Assembly (NCBI RefSeq): GCF_900007165.1
Contig: NZ_CYGY02000027.1
Location: 1-37,473, forward strand
From: Paraburkholderia piptadeniae
GTDB lineage: Bacteria; Pseudomonadota; Gammaproteobacteria; Burkholderiales; Burkholderiaceae
Reading direction: 5' to 3'
Length of the DNA: 37,473 nucleotides
Below are positions 25,281 through 34,091 of the stretch, one piece after another; within the stretch, counting starts at the first letter, position 1; the number at the start of each line of letters is the position of its first letter. The notes under the pieces are model-generated. The model was not told where the DNA came from, did no database searches, and worked only from the letters and a program-made list of their open reading frames with translations. The position numbers were made by a program, and so were the translations under genes.

Positions 25281-25979
25281 ATGGACACCCAATACGGCTA
25301 CCGGCGTCAGGCCGCCAAGACATCCGGCCAGCACGAGGATGCCGACTCCGACGCAGGTTCGGATCGTTGGCTGCTCTCATACGCTGATCTGATCACTACG
25401 CTGATGGTATTCTTCCTTGCGCTTTACGTGCTGCAGCTTGCCAAAACCAGAGAAGTCGAAATCAAGTCTCTGGAGGCGCGCGCCAGTCACGACAGGACCG
25501 CAGTGGCAAAGGCCGGCGTCGACGCAGTCGCTGCCGGGCGGGAGGCTGCCAGGAGGGACCTGCTGTTGCAGCTCGAGACGATCAAGGACAAGAGGCAGAT
25601 CACGGTCAAGAACGATGTGCAGGGAGTCGAGATCGGCATCGATGCACGTGTTCTCTTCAATTCCGGCGACGCGCGCCTGCTACCCCAGTCATCCGATGTA
25701 CTCGATGAGATCGCGACGGTCCTGCGCAAACAGACGGAGAACAACGTACTCGTCGAAGGACACACGGATAGCGTGCCCATTTCGAATGTGCGATACGCAT
25801 CCAACTGGGAGCTGTCGTCGGCGAGGGCGGGAGCCGTCGTGCGTTTTCTCGTCGACAGGGGTGTTGAACCACGGCGCCTTGCCGCTGTCGGCCGGGCTGA
25901 CAACTTTCCGCTGATCGTAGGTGATGATCCCGTTGCACGCTCAATGAATCGTCGCGTGACCATTCTCGTCCAGTACTAG
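25281..25979 (+). CDS. MotB/MotD-like stator subunit with OmpA peptidoglycan-binding domain
   Basis: A 232-aa protein with a short cytoplasmic tail, one TM helix (about 33-53, LLSYADLITTLMVFFLALYV) carrying the ion-binding Asp36 in the conserved Y-A-D motif, a periplasmic linker or plug (55-110) and an OmpA/MotB domain (about 115-230). Peptidoglycan-binding motifs are intact: VLVEGHTDSVPISNVRYASN, NWELSSARA, RLAAVGRADN and MNRRVTILV. So it should anchor to the cell wall and channel ions together with the upstream MotA-like subunit. ATG 25281 has GAAGAAAGG upstream; the frame extends 31 codons further up without support. The presence of the OmpA domain separates it from ExbD/TolR. Confidence 0.93.
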   Translation: MDTQYGYRRQAAKTSGQHEDADSDAGSDRWLLSYADLITTLMVFFLALYVLQLAKTREVEIKSLEARASHDRTAVAKAGVDAVAAGREAARRDLLLQLETIKDKRQITVKNDVQGVEIGIDARVLFNSGDARLLPQSSDVLDEIATVLRKQTENNVLVEGHTDSVPISNVRYASNWELSSARAGAVVRFLVDRGVEPRRLAAVGRADNFPLIVGDDPVARSMNRRVTILVQY

Positions 25980-26561
25980 AGGCGAGGCAATTCCCTGCTG
26001 CTCCCAGCGATTGCGTGTTCGCGGCATCCACGTTCAGCGCTTCGTCAAGAATGATGTGCCAGCGTCGCCAGTTCAGGGAAACGGTTCTCGTGGAAATAAG
26101 CCGTGACCTTGATCCGCGAGATAGATAACAAGACAGCTGGTCGGCGCGAGAAACGTTATGTTCAGACCTTTGCCGCGGAACCTGAAATGTGCCTTCCCGC
26201 GCCTCGCGATTCTGACTAGCGGTCACGAAGGCTTCCGCAGCGTGAACGGGTGCAACTATTAACGGCGGAGAACGTACTCCCTGCCTTCATGGCTACAGGC
26301 GTGCCATCAAGGAAGCACGCGTTGAAAACGCGTGCACTCGACCGGCGACGTCCGTGCGGATATCCTGCTGTCTATTCTCTGTCAACATGACGTGAACGGG
26401 CATCGACCGGCGACTCGAGCAAAGCATTGGAGCTAACGAACAGGGCGTCATGAAGCCAGATGTGTCTGGCGGATCGCTGCTTCCCAAGAAGCGCGATAGT
26501 CCGGCGGAGCCCTCGCTGCCAGATCACGTTTCCGGCGATGGCCATATAAGAGGTGGGGGGA
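25980..26561. other. Intergenic stretch, no supported gene
   Basis: About 580 bp between the stator operon and the kinase gene. The composition is mixed and short open frames on both strands show no recognisable pattern. It may be remnant DNA. Confidence 0.4.
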
Positions 26562-28720
26562 ATGATCGTGGCTGCGCAAGCATGGCTTCAGGCGTGGGAG
26601 ACGTCATCAACTGTTGTTGGTATTTTTGCCAGCACGGCAGCAGGCGAGGTGCTGAGCTGGAATCCCGCGTGCGAGCGCATTTTTGGCTATACCAGGCAGG
26701 AGATCGTTAATAGCCCCATCGGGCGGCTCGTTACTGATGAAGACGAGTCAGCGCGCGTTTTTGTCAGTCTTGAGCGGGCTGCCGGAGAGGGCAGTACCGA
26801 GTTTGAGTGCTGGTGTCAGCGAAAGGACGGTAGCCGTTTCTGGGCCGAATTCGTCGCAACTGCTTTACCTGAGCTGCCGGATGGCCCGCAACTGGCGATC
26901 GTGGTTAGAGACGCGAGCGGCACGCGGCACGCCTATGACGAAGCTATCGATAGCGGCCGGGCGTTCCGGATGCTGGTCGAAGGCGTGAGCGATTATGCGA
27001 TTTTCATGCTGGATCCCGACGGGATTGTGACGAGTGGAATCCGGGTGCACGACGGATCAAAGGTTATCGCCAGGACGAAATCCTGGGTTCACATTTTTCC
27101 CGCTTTTATTCCGTTGAGGACGCTGCGGCGGGCGTTTCCCAGCGCAGCCTTGATCTAGCGCGCCGCGAAGGGAACTTTGAGGCAGAAGGGTGGCGGGTCC
27201 GCAAGGATGGCAGCCGTTTCTGGGCGCATGTCGTCATTGATGCCATTCGTAATGAAGATGGGCAGGTCGTAGGGTTCGCGAAAATAACGCGCGACATTAC
27301 CGACCAGCGCGAAGCCGCCGCGTTGCTTGAGCAGACCCGCAGGGAACTGTTTCAGTCGCAGAAGATGGAGGCCCTCGGCAAGCTGACGGGTGGGGTCGCC
27401 CATGATTTCAACAACGTGCTGCAGGTGCTGCGCGGCAATCTCGAGCTGCTGTCGGTCAGACACAGCATGGATACGTGGACGCGCGAACGGCTTGACAAGG
27501 CGGTGCAGGCGATCGAAAAGGGAGCGAAACTTTCCGCGCATCTTCTGGCGTTCGGGCGTCGCCAGCCGCTCGCGCCGGATGTTGTCAATGTTGGCGACAT
27601 GCTCAGAGGTATGGATGATCTGCTGCGACGGGCACTGGGCGAGGACATTCTCATCGAGACTGTCATTTCGGGTGGGCTCTGGAATGCGATGCTGGACACG
27701 CACCAGCTGGAGAACGTCATTCTGAACCTGTCCATCAATGCACGGGACGCGATGCCGCAAGGCGGCAAGCTGACGCTCGAAGCGTCCAACGCGATGCTCG
27801 ACGATGACTATACACACAGTCTGGAGGACGTGCCGTCCGGCCAGTACGTGATGGTGGCCGTGACCGACACCGGCACCGGCATGACGCCGGCGGTGATGCA
27901 GAAGGCGTTTGATCCGTTTTTCACGACCAAGCGGGAGGGTGAAGGTAGCGGCCTTGGCCTGAGCATGGCGTACGGGTACGTCAAGCAGAGCGGCGGGCAC
28001 ATCCGGCTGTATAGCGAGGTAAATCACGGGACGACGGTCAAGATGTACTTCCCGAGGTCGACGGGCACGGTCAGGGAACGTTCGCCGGATAACGCCAGAC
28101 CAGCGGTGGGCGGCAGAGAAACGATACTCGTTGTCGAGGACGACCGGATTGTGCAGGCCACTGTCATCGAGATGCTGTCGACGCTTGGCTATGCCGTATT
28201 GAGAGCTGGAGATCCACAGCAGGCGCTCACTGTGCTTAGAAGCGGCGCGCGTATCGATCTGCTGTTCACCGACATCGTGATGCCGGGTTCGATGTCAACT
28301 CCGGAGATGGTTCGAATTGCGTTATCACTGGTACCAAGGCTGAAAGTGCTCTACACGTCAGGTTATACGCAGAACGCCATCATTCACCACGGGCGGCTGG
28401 ACACGGATGTGCAACTGCTGAGCAAACCCTATAGCCGCGACGAGCTGGCCCGCAAGATCAGGCATGTACTCGACGCCAGTGATCAGGCCGGCAATGCGCC
28501 GGCCAGCGCGCGCAAGCCGGCGTCAAGGCAGGTGCTCATCGTTGATGGCGACCCCGAGTTGCTGGAAGCGACGTGTGAACTCGTGCGATTACTCGGCCAC
28601 GAGCCGTGGCCAGCCGCGAGCGCGGAAGATGCACGCGCATTGTTCGAACGCAACAACTTCGACGTGCTGCTGACGGACCTGAAACTGCCGGGGATGTCAG
28701 GAAGGGTTCTGTCGCGATAA
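26562..28720 (+). pseudogene. Hybrid histidine kinase (PAS-PAS-HisKA-HATPase-REC-REC), frameshifted and 3'-truncated by IS6
   Basis: A two-component hybrid kinase. PAS1 spans codons about 5-125 (EVLSWNPACERIFGYTRQEI, RKDGSRFWAEF). PAS2 begins SDYAIFMLDPDGIVTS and should continue WNPGARRIKGYRQDEILG, but one base is missing at about 27035, so the frame shifts by -1 and the first frame stops at 27158. In the other frame PAS2 resumes (REGNFEAEGW, RKDGSRFWAHVV), then the phospho-acceptor GGVAHDFNN, the N-box NLSINARDAM, the G boxes DTGTGM and GSGLGLSM, and REC1 (LLFTDIVMPG, LSKPYS). A second REC domain starts (VLIVDGDPELLE, LLTDLKLPGMSGR) and is cut by the IS6 element at 28705; the last four codons and the stop are IS sequence. 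The start is ATG 26562, behind a G-rich stretch. Confidence 0.9.
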
Positions 28721-29533
28721 TGATGGCAGGACGAGCGGTGGCCACCATAAGTAGGACTACTTATATAACCAGCGAATAGAACTGGTCAGCGACAGTTCGG
28801 GCACTGCCGTCATCTTTCATCTGCCCCTTGCGAATCATATGTATGACCTCGATGCCGGACAGGATGATGCGCGCGCAGCGAAAATCCTTGAAGCCCATCA
28901 TCGGCCTGATGATGCGTTTGATGGCGCGATGGTCCTGCTCGACCCGGTTGTTCAGGTACTTGACCTGCCGGATCTGGATGGGCGTTTCCCGTTCAGCGTT
29001 CAGGGCCTCGAGTGCGGCCCGATTCGCGCCGCTCTTATCGATGGTGACGGTCCCGGGCTCGCCGTTACGCTTGATCGCCTTCTCGAAGTAACGCCGGGCT
29101 GCGGCCTTGTCACGACGGGCTCGCAGCAGGAAGTCGACGGTGGTGCCGGCCTTGTCCACCGCGCGGTACAGGTATTTCCATTGACCGCCCACCTTGACGT
29201 ACGTCTCGTCCATGCGCCAACTGGTACCGACCGGACGTTTGTGTCGGTGAAACGCCTTCTCGAACAGCGGCACGAGCTTGATGACCCAGCGGTGCACCGT
29301 CGAATGGTCCACCTCAACACCGCGTTCGGCCATCATTTCTTCGAGGTTGCGCAGACTCAGCGAGTAGGCCACGTACCACCGCACGCACAGCAGAATCACA
29401 TCCACCGGGTAGTGCAGGCGTTTGAGCACCCTGCCGATGCCTGGAGGCAGCGTCTTCTTCGTTTTCGACATTGTGTGGCCATCAACCATGTGGGGTGGCG
29501 AATCTTACCGCAACGCCTTACTGCGACACTACC
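28705..29533 (-). mobile_element. IS6-family insertion sequence, 829 bp
   Basis: Boundaries are set by terminal inverted repeats: GGTTCTGTCGCGATAA at the left (from 28705) and, reading inward on the minus strand from 29533, GGTAGTGTCGCAGTAA, which match at 12 of 16 positions and resemble the GGTTCTGTTGCAAA ends of IS431/IS257-like IS6 elements. The length and single transposase are normal for the family. The 8-bp flanks differ (TCAGGAAG on the left, GGTGCCGG on the right), so there is no target duplication. The two flanks therefore came from different places, as after IS6 cointegrate formation or adjacent deletion. Confidence 0.85.
28761..29471 (-). CDS. IS6-family DDE transposase
   Basis: A 236-aa transposase that appears complete. 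Family features: GIGRVLKRLHYPVDVILLCV and RWYVAYSLSLRNLEEMMAER (helical N-terminal DNA-binding part), VDHSTVHRWV, then the DDE catalytic domain: first Asp in TSWRMDETYVKVGGQWKYLY, second Asp in TVTIDKSGANRAAL, and Glu in YLNNRVEQDHRAIKRII. The C-terminus ending DQFYSLVI is usual for the subgroup. An in-frame ATG at 29489 is an alternative start. With both inverted repeats present, the element is probably still mobile. Confidence 0.95.
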   Translation of the reverse strand: MSKTKKTLPPGIGRVLKRLHYPVDVILLCVRWYVAYSLSLRNLEEMMAERGVEVDHSTVHRWVIKLVPLFEKAFHRHKRPVGTSWRMDETYVKVGGQWKYLYRAVDKAGTTVDFLLRARRDKAAARRYFEKAIKRNGEPGTVTIDKSGANRAALEALNAERETPIQIRQVKYLNNRVEQDHRAIKRIIRPMMGFKDFRCARIILSGIEVIHMIRKGQMKDDGSARTVADQFYSLVI

Positions 29534-29879
29534 GGTGCCGGAATTTGAGCAGCGTCGTCGCGTCCGGAACGGTTTCGCTGCCCAGATCAATGCCCACAAA
29601 ACGGCGCAGGCTGAGGCTGTCATACAGCGCCTCTTCGCACGCAAGGTCGGCAAGGTTGAACCAGTGCTGCACAAAATGAATTCGCAACATGCGCTCCAGC
29701 GCGATTGGCGGCCGACCGTTGCCGCGTTTCGGGTAATACGGCTCGACCACCACGCACAGTTCGGCCCACGGCACGAGCCTGTTCATATCATCGAGAAACG
29801 CCTCGCGTCGCGTAGGTTTGCGCTGCGCTCCGAATTCCGCGCATTGATCGACCGCCATCGCCAGTGTCAGTTGTTTCAC
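29534..29879 (-). pseudogene. IS5-family transposase, N-terminal fragment cut by IS6
   Basis: The first 115 codons of an IS5-family transposase: MKQLTLAMAVDQCAEFGAQR, KPTRREAFLDDMNRLVPW, then HYPK-like YYPKRGNGRPPIALERMLRI and HFVQHWFNLADLACEEALYD, then RRFVGIDLGSETVPDATTLL. The coding sequence breaks at FRH, exactly where the IS6 inverted repeat begins, and the following stop is IS6 sequence. The catalytic DDE part is missing. The left IR of the IS5 element should lie just beyond 29880 but was not recognised with confidence. Confidence 0.92.
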
Positions 29880-30191
29880 CGTTTTTGCTTTTACCGTCGC
29901 ATGTCCACGCTATAACGCATGACAGCCATGAGTGGTGGACTTGATCAGTATTGCCTTAATCGGACGCAGCGCAGCTAAAGCACTCTCGTCTGTGCGATAT
30001 CGCACGCAAGTACTCGAAATATCACCAGGAGAAAACCTGACTGATGCTCACAGTTCCCTGATCTATCTTCAAGCCTGTAAGGATTGTTCAAAAAGAATAA
30101 AACGAATATCCAGACGCGGACATTGCGAGCACATCGCGTTAGCGCTCGATTTCGCGCTGAAATCTACGTAGTTCAATAGCACTATCAATTC
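29880..30191. other. Short stretch between IS5 fragment and polymerase remnant
   Basis: About 310 bp, AT-richer than its surroundings, without a supported gene. It should contain the outer end of the IS5 element and perhaps more of the damaged polymerase gene in another frame. Confidence 0.35.
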
Positions 30192-30839
30192 GTGGGCGTC
30201 GCACCTATCAAAGCACGACCCGCAATGACACAGGTTGACTATCAGTTATTATTGAAGCCTAGCTTGATGGAATCTGTCGGCGATTTTTTCGAAATGCTGC
30301 TGGACAAGGCAGACAGCGCGTCGGGGATTGAAAGATCGGCATGGAGTCGCCAGGCGGTGAACACCCTGTTCGACACTTACGGATTTGGAGTTGGAATCGG
30401 CAGTCCCCGCGCCTCGAGGTTTCCTCTCATCCTGCTTTCGAATCTTGGCATTGTCGGAACGATGTTTTTCTGCGCCTTTGTCTTGAAGTCCGTCATGACG
30501 CCGATTCCCGACAGTCGGCCAGCGATCGATCGCATGGTCTGCTATGCGTCCAGGCAGGCGATGTCTGGTGTGCTGGTTGTCACGTCGATATCAGGCACGT
30601 CGTTCGATCTCGGGCCGTGCTTTTATCTGTTTGCAGCTGCGGCGGCGGGGTTGTCGTCGCCTGCTCGTCGAGTCCCGGCGAGTGCGCGCGCTAAGAAGGC
30701 CGAAGTGCAAGTCTCCCCGTTCAGCGGGCAAACGAGACAACCGTGTCAACTTGTCCATGCTCCTGCTCCTCCCGCATTACCGTTGCTCGCGCCCCGTCAA
30801 CGTGCACGCCGGGTACCGGCGTGGCCGCATAGCGATTGA
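30192..30839 (+). pseudogene. C-terminal remnant of a Wzy/O-antigen-ligase-like membrane polymerase
   Basis: The peptide SGIERSAWSRQAVNTLFDTY followed by GFGVGIGSPRASRFPLILLS and NLGIVGTMFFCAFVLKSVMT resembles the last periplasmic loop and final membrane helices of exopolysaccharide polymerases (pattern ER-x-x-W...F-x-T-x-G-x-G-x-G-x-G-S-x-R-[AS]-S...LLSN-x-G). A full polymerase of this type has 10-12 helices and about 430-480 residues; here only two or three helices remain and the 5' part is gone. The residues after about 160 are Pro/Ala/Arg-rich and probably beyond the original end. The IS6/IS5 block lies immediately upstream, so IS-driven deletion of the 5' part is the likely cause. Confidence 0.65.
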
Positions 30840-30872
30840 ACCGATGGGCGTGACGCCCGAGGAATTGCAGGA

Positions 30873-32531
30873 ATGAAACGCGTCAGGTTTGTTAACCGTA
30901 TTGCAAGTCTGTTTCATTTGCAAAACGATTTGAACGGGATTTCCTCTTGCCCAGAATGCCCGACTCAGGACAGGCTTACTTCGGATGCGGCTTCCGAAAC
31001 CACGCGCTGGTATTCGACGAAGTGGGCTTATTTCGCTGCGATTTTTGTTGTGTTGGGTATTAGTGCCGTTTGGGCGAGCTCGTTTGGTTACCTGACCGTC
31101 GACTCCTGGAATTACCTGCATCTTGCCCTATCGATCAGGAGCGGGCAGGGATGCTCGGTGGGGGGCGCCTACTTTGCAACGTTTCCTTGCGGTTATCCGA
31201 TGGCGATTGCCTTGACGGCGCCGTCGGTTGACCTCGGTGCCCTGATTATCAGCAGCAAGGTCACGAACTTCATTCTGCTGTTCATAGGTTTCTTCTTCCT
31301 GATGAAAACATTCAGGAATGTACTCGTTCCCGCTCTGATCATCATAAGTCCACTCACCATCGGGCTTTACCTGTACACGTGGTCTGAAAATCTCTTTCTG
31401 CTTGCATTCTGTTTGTCGCTGTTTGCAATATCCAGAATCGCGTACAACGTTTCATCACGCTGGTATAGCGTATTGCTTGCGTGCGCGCTTATTGTGGGAT
31501 GTTCGTCGCGGTATGTTTTCGCTCCATTTTCGGTCGTTATTTTTATCGCAACCTGGATTGCTTATGGCAGAAGGACGGTTATCAGGGCATCGCATGCGTT
31601 CGTAGCAGCTGCAATCTTCTTTGTCGGATATGAAAAATTCAACGCGCTGGTGACAGGTTTTCCGACAGGCATGGTGCGTATCGCAGCACCAGAAACGTTC
31701 GTTTATCTGATGTTCAGGTTCGTACGTCAGATCGGGAAGGAGTTCATTCTTGCGGGGGTGTTGCTGCTGCTATTGCTATGGGGTTTGTCGCGGCCCCGAG
31801 GGTGGGCTACTGCGCTGCGCAGAGAGCCGCACTTCGATACACAGGCTTGTCGCCTGTTGGCGCTATGCGGTGCAGGCTACCTTTTTCTCGCATTTTTTCT
31901 GCGAACGGTGACGCAATACGATATCTATTCACCGCGAACGGTGAGCTACGGCCTCGTATTTGTCATGGCTGCACTCGTCGGAATGCTTACCCGCGTGAGA
32001 AGGAACTTTTATCCGGCCTTACCCGTGCTTGCCTTTGGCGTACTGAGCCTGCTTGCTTCGCAGGCGGAAATGCTCACGCGGTTGGCGGGAAGTATCACCA
32101 ATCACCGATACGTTTCGTCCGTCGACGCGCTCGAGCACTATCGGAATTCAGGCACCGATGCGGACGTGATCGTCACGCTACGTCCACCCGATGTCGCGTT
32201 CACCATGGATGGCTATGCAAAGCTTTACTATCCGGAACGTGCGGTGATCCTCAATATCGAGTCTGCTCCATATTCGATACCCGATACCGTCGCTGACATG
32301 AGAAAGAAGATCGAGAAGACAAAAGCGCGGTCGTGCGTTATCGATTTCACGCCGTTCAAGAACAGACAGGAATTCGAGCGGTTTGTCGACGAAACGTTTC
32401 CTGTCGGGTTCAGCTTCCATTCGTTCTCGCACGTTCCACACGTCATCCGGCGACAGAGCCTCGATCCTGCGCTGCGGTCTCATTTGCTGGCGACGTTCCA
32501 GACTGGCCGCTACGTTCCCTGCGCATTTTGA
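30873..32531 (+). CDS. Polytopic membrane protein, GT-C glycosyltransferase-like
   Basis: A 552-aa inner-membrane protein. After a hydrophilic N-terminus (about 1-50) there are around ten to twelve hydrophobic segments (for example WAYFAAIFVVLGISAVWASS, LIISSKVTNFILLFIGFFFL, LVPALIIISPLTIGLYLY, FILAGVLLLLLLWGL, YGLVFVMAALVGML) and a C-terminal soluble domain of about 130 residues. The first loop carries TVDSWNYLHLALSIRSGQG, placed like the acidic D-x-x-Y motif of GT-C/ArnT-type glycosyltransferases that use lipid-linked sugars. The codon use is less GC-rich than neighbouring enzymes, common for surface-polysaccharide genes. Substrate unknown. It probably belonged to one polysaccharide locus with the broken polymerase 34 bp upstream. 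Confidence 0.65.
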   Translation: MKRVRFVNRIASLFHLQNDLNGISSCPECPTQDRLTSDAASETTRWYSTKWAYFAAIFVVLGISAVWASSFGYLTVDSWNYLHLALSIRSGQGCSVGGAYFATFPCGYPMAIALTAPSVDLGALIISSKVTNFILLFIGFFFLMKTFRNVLVPALIIISPLTIGLYLYTWSENLFLLAFCLSLFAISRIAYNVSSRWYSVLLACALIVGCSSRYVFAPFSVVIFIATWIAYGRRTVIRASHAFVAAAIFFVGYEKFNALVTGFPTGMVRIAAPETFVYLMFRFVRQIGKEFILAGVLLLLLLWGLSRPRGWATALRREPHFDTQACRLLALCGAGYLFLAFFLRTVTQYDIYSPRTVSYGLVFVMAALVGMLTRVRRNFYPALPVLAFGVLSLLASQAEMLTRLAGSITNHRYVSSVDALEHYRNSGTDADVIVTLRPPDVAFTMDGYAKLYYPERAVILNIESAPYSIPDTVADMRKKIEKTKARSCVIDFTPFKNRQEFERFVDETFPVGFSFHSFSHVPHVIRRQSLDPALRSHLLATFQTGRYVPCAF

Positions 32532-32941
32532 TTCCGGTTATAGCAAGCGGGTGCTTTGTGCATTGTCGCCGCGATGTGTTGCGTACCGTCGTGGCGCACG
32601 TTACTGTAAGCGGAACTCCTGAAGGCACCGCGCAAAGTAATGCGCACCGTGTGTTTCCGGTTTCTCGCTCCTCTGCTCGAAGCACGCGGACGGACTGGGC
32701 GGATTCTCGGGCTAACGTCAGGAACCGGGAGTGTTGCGCCTTGCAAGCGCATAAAAAAGTCAGTCGCCTGAGATGGCGATCGCGACAAAGCCTAGCCAGC
32801 GCCGCCGCGTACCGAGTCTTGCGTGGTGCCCGGTAACGGTTTGCGAAGCGTAGACAGGGAGGTTGCAGGCCGGAACATCAGTGAACGGAAAGATAGCCCC
32901 GAAATCGATCGTGGTTGAAGTAGCCGACCCTACCTGTAGGA

Positions 32942-32967
32942 ACCGGAGGCGGGTGACCGCCTCCGGT
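32942..32967. repeat. Perfect hairpin with GTGA tetraloop
   Basis: ACCGGAGGCGG-GTGA-CCGCCTCCGGT: 11-bp perfect arms closing a GNRA-type loop when transcribed on the plus strand. No T-run follows, so it looks like a REP-like or RNA-stability element rather than a terminator. Confidence 0.6.
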
Positions 32968-33288
32968 GACACGGTGGAAAGGGCTGATGTTCGCGACGCG
33001 CAATTACACGCGAAAAAAATGCGGGAAGGGTTCTTTGGGGCCTCAACTTTTTAAGTGTGCCAGCGGCTGCTGTGCCTGAAGTCACCCACCTTGGACGTAA
33101 GCAAATCATCGCGTTAGGTGTCGTGCAGTGAGTGTTGCAATATCGCGACGCCGCCGTCCAGTTGCCAGGTGGGAGACGAAGAACGTTGGACCATCGTTTT
33201 TCGCGCGCCGAGTCCATTGTGTTCCGCCGTGTGAACGAAGAGAAAGCCGCGAGCGCGGTCTTTACAAAAATTCGATATCCTACTCAAT

Positions 33289-33317
33289 TTGACATAAACC
33301 GAATTAGCAACTTTAAA
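33289..33317 (+). promoter_or_regulatory. Candidate sigma-70 promoter
   Basis: TTGACA (33289-33294, perfect) with a 17-nt spacer and TTTAAA (33312-33317, 4 of 6) in an AT-rich patch. No supported plus-strand gene is close downstream. Confidence 0.4.
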
Positions 33318-33481
33318 TAGGTATCCTAATTATATGTGACGGTAGCAGTGCATTGCAGTTTCGAGGACTGATCGGACTATGTGCATCCGCGGCGACACGT
33401 CGAGCGCTTCCCGGGTTCAGCCGAGCGGGCGGGCGAATGGGGCGTGGCTCTGGTCACAAACCCGCGTCTTCTGTCCGCGCT

Positions 33482-33712
33482 TCAGCGATGCCGGACAGTG
33501 CAGGGCGGTTTCGGCAACGGCTCCTCGTCCGCAATGGCGGTGCCGCAACGCACGGCAAACGCGAAGGCAGACTCCCGGTTGGCAAAATGGCCCGAGTCGC
33601 CGAGTGAAGTCGTTGCGCCGTCCTCTTCGAGGATCGAGATCCTGACAACAAACGTGTTGCCGGCCCTGAAGACGGATGGCTGGATGGCGACGCCGTGATG
33701 AACAAAATACAT
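33482..33712 (-). CDS. Small hypothetical protein (76 aa) of Burkholderiaceae accessory type
   Basis: A 76-aa protein beginning MYFVHHGVAIQPSVFRAGNT and containing LGDSGHFANRESAFAFAVRC. The short strand-turn-strand part followed by ANRESAxAFAV resembles a small family often seen in Burkholderiaceae genomes (recognised from memory, without an assigned function). ATG 33712 is preceded by AAGGGAG with good spacing; the long open frame upstream is Arg/Pro-rich and shadow-like. No signal peptide or membrane segment. It stands alone. Confidence 0.65.
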   Translation of the reverse strand: MYFVHHGVAIQPSVFRAGNTFVVRISILEEDGATTSLGDSGHFANRESAFAFAVRCGTAIADEEPLPKPPCTVRHR

Positions 33713-34091
33713 GGACGTCTCCCTTCGAGGTTGCCGATCCGGCGACTGCAAGCGATGCGATGCGTGTGTGCAACGAAGGTCTTCAGCGGGCCGTCGATGT
33801 ACCGGAAAGCGTGGATTGCAAGTGTCACGCAGTGCCCGCGTGGGGCACGTTGAAATCGCACAGGAAAGTCCAACAACGGCATCCCCCACGGCGGCGGTAC
33901 TGTTCGGCGAATCCCGCGCCGGCGCGAGCGGGCAGGGCCAATTGCGATAACCTATATACGAGCTGGGTGGACAAGGTAGACAGCGCAATGGGTCCGGAGA
34001 AAGAGGCGGCGAAGGTCGGGTGGCGGGAACCGCCGCGCGGCGCGGGTGACAGATTCGGGTGGGAACCTTGGCCATGTGGTGGCAGACGAAC
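33713..34091. other. Intergenic region between divergent small genes
   Basis: About 380 bp that should hold promoters for the 76-aa gene (minus) and the Cys-rich secreted protein (plus). TTGCGATAACCTATATACGAG around 33940-33960 includes a TATA-rich -10-like CTATAT, but no -35 was fixed with confidence. Confidence 0.3.

Larger units (their letters stand above)
32532..33481. other. Long intergenic stretch with a hairpin and a promoter-like site
   Basis: About 950 bp. A perfect 11-bp-arm hairpin lies at 32942-32967 and a sigma-70-like site at 33289-33317 in an AT-rich patch (33265-33340). Open frames on both strands have no recognisable content. No plus-strand gene with a good start follows the promoter-like site for several hundred bases, so its product may be an RNA or a lost gene. 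Confidence 0.4.

Noticed and set aside
23138..25979. Zorya anti-phage system (ZorA/ZorB are MotA/MotB-like)
   Set aside because: The MotA-like protein is only 254 aa, without the long cytoplasmic tail of ZorA, and no ZorC, ZorD or ZorE helicase/nuclease-type gene is adjacent. The partner is a cNMP-FliG-like protein instead.
24458..25979. ExbB/ExbD or TolQ/TolR pair
   Set aside because: The second protein carries a full OmpA-type peptidoglycan-binding domain with NWELS and GHTD motifs, which ExbD and TolR lack. The first has the MotA four-helix layout.
29932..30171. 79-codon plus-strand frame between IS5 fragment and polymerase remnant
   Set aside because: No recognisable pattern or start signal. 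It lies in AT-richer IS-flanking DNA.
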